From an uncultured Anaerotruncus sp. (GTDB taxonomy: Bacteria; Bacillota_A; Clostridia; Oscillospirales; CAG-272): a DNA stretch of 9,958 bases. Location of the stretch: NCBI GenBank assembly GCA_958414155.1, contig CATYWI010000013.1, positions 1-9,958 on the forward strand. The letters are read 5' to 3'. Positions 6,205-9,958 of the stretch are shown here, in pieces (positions within the stretch are counted from its first letter, which is position 1; each line of letters starts with the position of its first letter). The translations under genes and the position numbers were made by a program. Below the pieces are notes generated by a model. That model worked only from the letters and a program-made list of their open reading frames with translations. It was not told where the DNA came from and did not search any database.

Positions 6205-7533
6205 TTATTCAAGAACATCAAGCGGAGTGCCCTGTGCGTCGGGCAGCGTTACTCCGAGCAGCTTTGCATATGTGGGCGCTTCATTCACGATGCTACCGCC
6301 CTCAACGACGGCGCCCGCGCGGATGTGCGGCCCCTTGGCGCAGAACACAGGCCGGGGACCCTTTTCGGGCAGATAGCCGTGCGTTGCATGACCGAAACGG
6401 AAGTCGGTAAGATCCAGCGGAGCCAGAAGCGGCTCGCGGCAGCTGTCGGAGTAGGAGGTGTAGCCGTCGCTTTCGATGCAGAATGCGAAATCGCCGTCAA
6501 GATGCTCCTTTTCGCGCGTCTCCTCGCGTGTAAAGACCTCGGAGATGCCGTATATTCCTTCGTCACGCAGCTTTTTCAGCTCGCTGTAAAGGTAGTCGTA
6601 GGTCTCCTTGTCGTTCGGATCGTGCAGATAAATGAGCGAGGACATTGCGTTGGAGCGGCAGTATGCCTTCCACTCGGTCACATTGCCCTTGGCATCAGCC
6701 TTGAGAAGTCCCATACGGGCAAGAAGAAGGTTCGGCTTGATGGTGCGCTTTATATCGAGCTGACCGTGGTCGCTGACAAGGATGAAATCGGTGTTTTCAA
6801 GCTCACCGATCGCCTCAAGAGCCTCGCCGAGGTCGCCGATGGAGCGGTCAACGATGTCGAGCGCGGGCTTGAGCCAGTCGCCGAATACGCCGTTGGTATG
6901 GCGGCCGCTGTCAATATTGCCGTTGTGGACGAAGGTCACCTCGGGCTTGAATTTGCGGATGATGTCGCAGCAGCACTTTACAAGGAAGTCGTCCACCTGC
7001 GGGTGGATGCAGAAGTTCTTGCGCCCGGTCTTTACGTATGAAGGCGGGAGCAGGTAGCTGTTGGCTTCGATTATGTCGATGACCTCGGGCTTGGAGCCTG
7101 CACGCTCAAAGGATGAGCGCAGGGTGTCGCCCGCCTTGGGCATCCAGTATTCGTCTATCAGCCAGTCGATGTCGGGATGGCAGCCGGTAACGGGCCAGAA
7201 AACCGACGCCGTGGTGTAGCCCGCCTCGTGCGCCGCGGTAAAGATGTCCTTTACGCGGATAACATCGGAAAACCACTGCCAGCTGTCCTCCTTGCTGTCA
7301 AGCGAGAAGGAATAGTTGCTCACCACGCCCGTTTTTTCGGGGTAGCAACCGGTCATCATAGAGACGTGTGCGGGGTATGTAACGCTGGGGTAGATCGATT
7401 TCATCTTTTTTGCGCGCGCGCCGCCGGCAAGATACTTTTGAAAGTTGGGGCAGGTGGCGAGATATTCAAGGTCTTCGCAGACAAGTGCATCAACCGAAAA
7501 GACCAACAGACGTCTTTTTTTGTTTTCTTGCAT
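6205..7533 (-). CDS. Alkaline-phosphatase-superfamily phosphodiesterase/nucleotide pyrophosphatase
   Basis: Predicted 442-residue soluble enzyme of the type I phosphodiesterase/nucleotide pyrophosphatase family. The two-metal site is complete: D15 in 'VFSVDAL', the nucleophile T52 in 'YPSVTYPAH', D208 and H212 in 'NGNIDSGRHT', D255-H256 in 'LVSDHGQ', and H385 in 'ATHGYLPEKGPRP'. Threonine rather than serine as nucleophile fits phosphodiesterases and pyrophosphatases. No signal peptide or membrane helix is present, so it should act in the cytoplasm, unlike many eukaryotic ENPP relatives. Substrate is unknown: nucleotide sugars, dinucleotides or phosphonates are possible. The ATG at 7533 follows AAGGAG (7541-7546) at 7 bases. 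I cannot identify a confident promoter in the 89 bases shared with the divergent LacI-type gene, but that arrangement suggests control by the regulator. Confidence 0.85.
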   Translation of the reverse strand: MQENKKRRLLVFSVDALVCEDLEYLATCPNFQKYLAGGARAKKMKSIYPSVTYPAHVSMMTGCYPEKTGVVSNYSFSLDSKEDSWQWFSDVIRVKDIFTAAHEAGYTTASVFWPVTGCHPDIDWLIDEYWMPKAGDTLRSSFERAGSKPEVIDIIEANSYLLPPSYVKTGRKNFCIHPQVDDFLVKCCCDIIRKFKPEVTFVHNGNIDSGRHTNGVFGDWLKPALDIVDRSIGDLGEALEAIGELENTDFILVSDHGQLDIKRTIKPNLLLARMGLLKADAKGNVTEWKAYCRSNAMSSLIYLHDPNDKETYDYLYSELKKLRDEGIYGISEVFTREETREKEHLDGDFAFCIESDGYTSYSDSCREPLLAPLDLTDFRFGHATHGYLPEKGPRPVFCAKGPHIRAGAVVEGGSIVNEAPTYAKLLGVTLPDAQGTPLDVLE

Positions 7534-7564
7534 GGATATTCTCCTTAAATTCAGAAATTACATA

Positions 7565-7593
7565 TTGATTTCCGGGTAATTTCATGATACAAT
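7565..7593 (+). promoter_or_regulatory. Promoter for the LacI-family gene
   Basis: TTGATT (7565-7570), 17-base spacer and TACAAT (7588-7593), each one or two bases from consensus. It lies 29 bases before the ATG at 7623 and in the gap shared with the divergent phosphodiesterase gene. Confidence 0.7.
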
Positions 7594-7606
7594 ACATGTA
7601 ATATCA
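7585..7606. promoter_or_regulatory. Candidate operator in the divergent gap
   Basis: TGATA (7585-7589) and TATCA (7602-7606) are inverted, and the 8-base palindrome TACATGTA (7593-7600) lies within. The site covers the -10 box of the regulator gene, where autorepression by a LacI-type protein would be expected. The two symmetries have slightly different centres and the usual central CG of LacI-family operators is missing, so this is only a suggestion. Confidence 0.3.
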
Positions 7607-7622
7607 CCGCGGAGGTTTGAGA

Positions 7623-8639
7623 ATGAGTCTTACAATGTCGGAAATAGCAGAGAAGATAGGTGTTTCGACAGCCACGATATCGCGCGTGCTGAACGGCGAC
7701 CGCAGCGTGACTCCCGAAATGCGCGAGCGTGTAATGTCGGCGCTTGAGGAGAGCGGCTATCATAAGCGCCCGCGGCGCTCGTCGGCGCGTTCGCGCAACG
7801 ACCGCACGGTAATGATAATCGTAGCTCAGCTGCACAATCCCATAACGCTCGGATTTATTGACGGTATACGCCGCCGCCTTGCCGACGCCGGCATGAGAAC
7901 GGTGATAACACTCAGCGATTACAGCCCGGAGACCGAGTGCGACATGCTCGAATATGCCGGTCGCGGCGGTTATTCCGGTATATTTATGCTGAATGCGGTG
8001 GAATGTGCCCGCCTGCTCTCACTGCTCGATACCATGGCGGCGCCCGTGATATTCGTCAACCGCTACCCGCGCTCACGCGACTGCGACGTGGTGACGGTGG
8101 ACAACTACCGCACAGGCTATCTTGCCACAAAATATCTGACCGACCGCGGTCACCGCACGATAGCCCATATTGCCGGTCCGCGCACCTCGATGACCTGCCG
8201 TGACCGCGAACGCGGTTTTGGCGACGCCATGCGCGACGCAGGGCTTGAATGCGACCCGTCGCATTGCGTATTTTACGGCGACCGTAGTTACAAAAGCGGC
8301 TGCGAGGTGGGCGAGAGGATAGCAGCCATGCCGCCCGAGGAGCGTTTTACGGCTGTTTTTTCGGCGACCGGCGTAATGGCGGCGGGCATGGTGGACCGTC
8401 TGCGCGCACACGGCGTGCGCGTGCCGGAAGATGTTTCGGTAATATGCAGCGATGATTACAGCCGCGATTACATGCCCTGTCCGATAGATTTTACGACCTA
8501 CGAGCAGGACCCCGGAATGATGGGGGAGACTGCCGCGGAGCTTATGCTCGAACGTGCGGCGCATCCCGCGCGACCGCCGAAATGCATTGTTTTTCCGCCC
8601 GTGCTCACCGAGCACGACAGCGTAAGGAACAAGGGCTGA
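7623..8639 (+). CDS. LacI-family transcriptional regulator
   Basis: Predicted 338-residue repressor-type regulator. Residues 4-50 are the LacI helix-turn-helix: 'MSEIAEKIGVSTATISRVLNG' followed by 'VTPEMRERVMSALEESGYH'. Residues 62-330 are a periplasmic-binding-like sensor domain ('RTVMIIVAQLHNP' opening, 'VIFVNRYP', 'VTVDNYRTGYLATKYL', 'DRGHRTIAHIAGP', 'ERGFGDAMRDAGL', 'VPEDVSVICSDD', 'TTYEQDPGMMGETAAELML'). The ligand is usually a sugar or nucleoside; none can be assigned. The hinge between the domains (about 47-61) is unusual: it is Arg/Ser-rich (RPRRSSARSR) and lacks the usual hinge-helix leucine. The ATG at 7623 has GGAGG (7611-7615) at 7 bases; the in-frame TTG at 7617 is too close to that site. 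Divergent from the phosphodiesterase gene, its likely target; the sugar-type SDR gene beyond 8879 is convergent. Confidence 0.92.
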   Translation: MSLTMSEIAEKIGVSTATISRVLNGDRSVTPEMRERVMSALEESGYHKRPRRSSARSRNDRTVMIIVAQLHNPITLGFIDGIRRRLADAGMRTVITLSDYSPETECDMLEYAGRGGYSGIFMLNAVECARLLSLLDTMAAPVIFVNRYPRSRDCDVVTVDNYRTGYLATKYLTDRGHRTIAHIAGPRTSMTCRDRERGFGDAMRDAGLECDPSHCVFYGDRSYKSGCEVGERIAAMPPEERFTAVFSATGVMAAGMVDRLRAHGVRVPEDVSVICSDDYSRDYMPCPIDFTTYEQDPGMMGETAAELMLERAAHPARPPKCIVFPPVLTEHDSVRNKG

Positions 8640-8645
8640 GCCGGC

Positions 8646-8704
8646 GCCGCCGAGACCAATGTCGTCGGGATGTTAAAAAACTCATATTGAGTTTTTTTAA
8701 CATC
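8646..8704. repeat. Two-hairpin repeat, copy 1
   Basis: A 59-base unit made of two adjacent hairpins. The first (8650-8668) pairs CCGAGAC with GTCGTCGG around the loop CAAT with one bulged G. The second (8669-8704) pairs GATGTTAAAAAACTCA with its complement (one additional T in the right arm) around the loop TAT. It begins 6 bases after the LacI-gene stop codon. A second copy at 8814-8871 is identical but for one T. Function unknown; a processed terminator or a REP-like element are options. Confidence 0.85.
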
Positions 8705-8709
8705 ACCTC

Positions 8710-8738
8710 AAAATGCCGGCCGGGATACCGGCATTTTT
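8710..8738 (+). terminator. Intrinsic terminator after the LacI-family gene
   Basis: AAAATGCCGG (8710-8719) pairs with CCGGCATTTT (8728-8737) around an 8-base loop, followed by a fifth T. A-run before and T-run after allow use on both strands. It lies 70 bases after the LacI-gene stop codon, between the two repeat copies. Confidence 0.8.
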
Positions 8739-8813
8739 GATGCGATCTTGGTCGGTTTTGCCGAGCCGGGTCTTTGTTTTTTGGCTTTCTTGGCGGCAAA
8801 ACGGCGGTGTTCA

Positions 8814-8871
8814 GCCGCCGAGACCAATGTCGTCGGGATGTTAAAAAACTCATATTGAGTTTTTTAACATC
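8814..8871. repeat. Two-hairpin repeat, copy 2
   Basis: A 58-base near-exact copy of 8646-8704 in the same orientation, 168 bases further on. Its second hairpin (8837-8852 and 8856-8871) is a perfect 16-base stem and can grow to 18 by pairing GG (8835-8836) with CC (8872-8873). It is followed on the plus strand by TTTTATT, so here it looks like a working terminator for plus-strand transcripts, and it lies 7 bases past the SDR stop codon on the minus strand. Confidence 0.85.
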
Positions 8872-8878
8872 CCTTTTA

Positions 8879-9640
8879 TTACTTCATATAAAGTCCGCCG
8901 TTTACATCCACAACATCACCGGTGATGTAGGAAGAAAGGTCGGAGGCAAGGAAGAGCACGGCGTTTGCGATATCATCGGGGGTGCCGAAGCGTCCCACGG
9001 GGATAGTGAGCTTAGGATCATCCTTGGGATCGGTGAGCCATGAAAGCCCCTTTGCCATTGCCGTGAGCGTTCTGCCGGGGCAGACGCAGTTGGATGTGAT
9101 GCCGTACTGTCCGCCCGAGAGCGCAAAGCACTTGGACATATTGAGGACCGCCGCCTTTGCGGAGCTGTATGCGCAGGAGGAGGACCTTCCGCCGCGCTCG
9201 CCCGCCATGGACGAGATGTGTACGAGCCTGCCGTAGTTCTGCTCTTTCATTATTTCATACACTGCCTGAGTGCAGAAGAACACGCTCTTTATATCAAGCG
9301 TCTGCATTCTGTCCCAGTCCTCAAGCGTGATCTCGTCAACGCGCGCGGTGCCGGTGATGCCGGCATTGTTGACCCAGATGTCAATCCTGCCGTAAACCTC
9401 GCGCAGAGCAAAAATATTGTCGCGCAGGTGGTCAAAATCGGTAACGTCAAGGCGGCGGAACTCGGCGTTCTGCCCCTCGGCTCTGATAGAAGCGGCGACC
9501 GCTTCGCCCTTTTCGGCATTTATGTCGGTGATTATGACCGATGCGCCGAAATCGGCAAGACGGCGTGCTATCGCCTCGCCGATGCCCTGACCGGCGCCCG
9601 TTACGACCGCTGTGCGGCCTTCAAGAAGAATTTTGTTCAT
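8879..9640 (-). CDS. Short-chain dehydrogenase/reductase (SDR)
   Basis: Predicted 253-residue classical SDR, a cytoplasmic NAD(P)H-dependent oxidoreductase. Visible are the cofactor motif T14-GAGQGIG21, D39 at the end of the second strand ('IITDIN'), which favours NAD(H), N91-NAG94, catalytic S144 in 'HISSMAG', and Y158-x3-K162 in 'AYSSAK'. The C-terminal 'DVNGGLYMK' is typical. The position of the catalytic tetrad's Asn (in 'RMQTLDIKSVFF', usually N) is D116. Substrate cannot be assigned; FabG-type ketoacyl reductase is one option, but sugar or polyol oxidoreductases fit the context equally. The ATG at 9640 is chosen since AAGGAG (9648-9653) lies 7 bases before it; the in-frame ATG at 9664 lacks a good site and would overlap the upstream gene. 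It starts 20 bases after the histidine phosphatase gene, so the two probably form an operon. The terminating structure is the second repeat copy. Confidence 0.9.
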   Translation of the reverse strand: MNKILLEGRTAVVTGAGQGIGEAIARRLADFGASVIITDINAEKGEAVAASIRAEGQNAEFRRLDVTDFDHLRDNIFALREVYGRIDIWVNNAGITGTARVDEITLEDWDRMQTLDIKSVFFCTQAVYEIMKEQNYGRLVHISSMAGERGGRSSSCAYSSAKAAVLNMSKCFALSGGQYGITSNCVCPGRTLTAMAKGLSWLTDPKDDPKLTIPVGRFGTPDDIANAVLFLASDLSSYITGDVVDVNGGLYMK

Positions 9641-9660
9641 CGGATAACTCCTTTTTTCAT

Positions 9661-9958
9661 TCAAAGGGCGCGAAAGCCCTCAAAATAATGCGCTCCCTCA
9701 ACGTCTGCGACGGTATATTTCGCCGTAAACGAGGTGTTGTGTATGCCCGCGATCTTTACATTCGGATTTTTAAGCTCCTCGGGCAGGTGTGAATCGTCAG
9801 CCCAGCGCTCTACGCTGAAATGACCGTCCGGATGCACGTGCATGGTGGTGATGGAGGTGTTCTCCAGGCGTACCATCTGCCACACGTCGCGTATCGGCAC
9901 ATTCAGCAGTTTTGCCATGATGAGCTGTATCGTAAGCATGTGCGCCACAACGGCGATC
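9661..9958 (-). CDS. Histidine phosphatase family protein, C-terminal part (runs off window)
   Basis: The last 99 residues of a phosphoglycerate-mutase-like (histidine phosphatase) protein. The visible segment begins 'IAVVAHMLTIQLIM', matching the family's second catalytic histidine motif ('V.VSHG..IR.LL'), though with M in place of the glycine after His. It continues 'LLNVPI', then 'LENTSITTMHV', matching the conserved 'N.SI' element, and 'RWADDSHLPEEL', matching 'ND..HL'. The N-terminal RHG motif is outside the window, so activity cannot be judged. Its gene is followed at 20 bases by the SDR gene. Family members remove phosphate from small metabolites or sugars; which one is not visible. 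Confidence 0.78.
   Translation of the reverse strand, partial: IAVVAHMLTIQLIMAKLLNVPIRDVWQMVRLENTSITTMHVHPDGHFSVERWADDSHLPEELKNPNVKIAGIHNTSFTAKYTVADVEGAHYFEGFRAL

Noticed and set aside
6325..7041. Plus-strand 238-codon frame, with some hydrophobic stretches.
   Set aside because: Antisense to the phosphodiesterase gene, which has a complete metal site.
8605..8853. Minus-strand 82-codon reading frame in the repeat region, with the same 13-residue string twice (MSFLTSRRHWSRR).
   Set aside because: The repeated peptide is a direct translation of the two-hairpin repeat. No ribosome binding site is visible and the residues are dominated by Arg and Pro from GC-rich stems.
8774..9043. Plus-strand 89-codon frame crossing the second repeat copy into the SDR gene.
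   Set aside because: It crosses a terminator-like hairpin and runs antisense to a well-supported SDR gene.

Overview
This window looks like chromosomal DNA from an anaerobic low-to-mid-GC Gram-positive, most likely class Clostridia (Bacillota), possibly an uncultured Oscillospiraceae-type gut organism. This is inferred from strong purine-rich ribosome binding sites, sigma-A promoters with exact 17-base spacers, stand-alone DHH/DHHA1 phosphoesterases, and a secreted protein ending in GCGSS, a hydrophobic helix and RRKK. The taxonomy is an inference; no rRNA or tRNA is present. I see no phage, insertion sequence or CRISPR array. The gene content is mostly housekeeping and metabolic, with one surface-protein gene and one small repeat cluster.

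Left part (1-1160, minus strand): a ribbon-helix-helix DNA-binding protein with a large unrecognised C-terminal part lies directly upstream of clpB, whose N-terminal third of a domain-rich protein enters the window. The pair has one near-ideal promoter, which is embedded in symmetric AT-rich sequence and could be a site of autoregulation. Divergently (1319-2826, plus) runs a gene for a secreted lamin-tail-domain protein with a threonine/proline stalk and a C-terminal membrane anchor.

Middle (2910-5697, plus): a compact three-gene operon with its own promoter and terminator encodes two tandem paralogous DHH phosphoesterases (NrnA-like) and the nucleotidase SurE. The genes overlap by 8 and 4 bases. 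The logical reading is degradation of short RNA, pAp or linear dinucleotides to mononucleotides and then dephosphorylation to nucleosides.

Right part: a zinc-ribbon/TM2 membrane protein and an alkaline-phosphatase-superfamily phosphodiesterase are on the minus strand (5728-7533). A LacI-family regulator is divergent from the phosphodiesterase (7623-8639) and is its likely controller. After it comes a 239-base convergent intergenic region with two near-identical copies of a 58/59-base two-hairpin repeat around an ordinary terminator. The window ends with a minus-strand pair: a histidine phosphatase (partial) followed by a short-chain dehydrogenase/reductase.

Most noteworthy: the two-hairpin repeat, the duplicated DHH genes coupled to surE, the RHH-clpB pair, and the cysteine-rich lamin-tail surface protein with a non-LPXTG anchor. 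I do not see a clear new defence or mobile system here.
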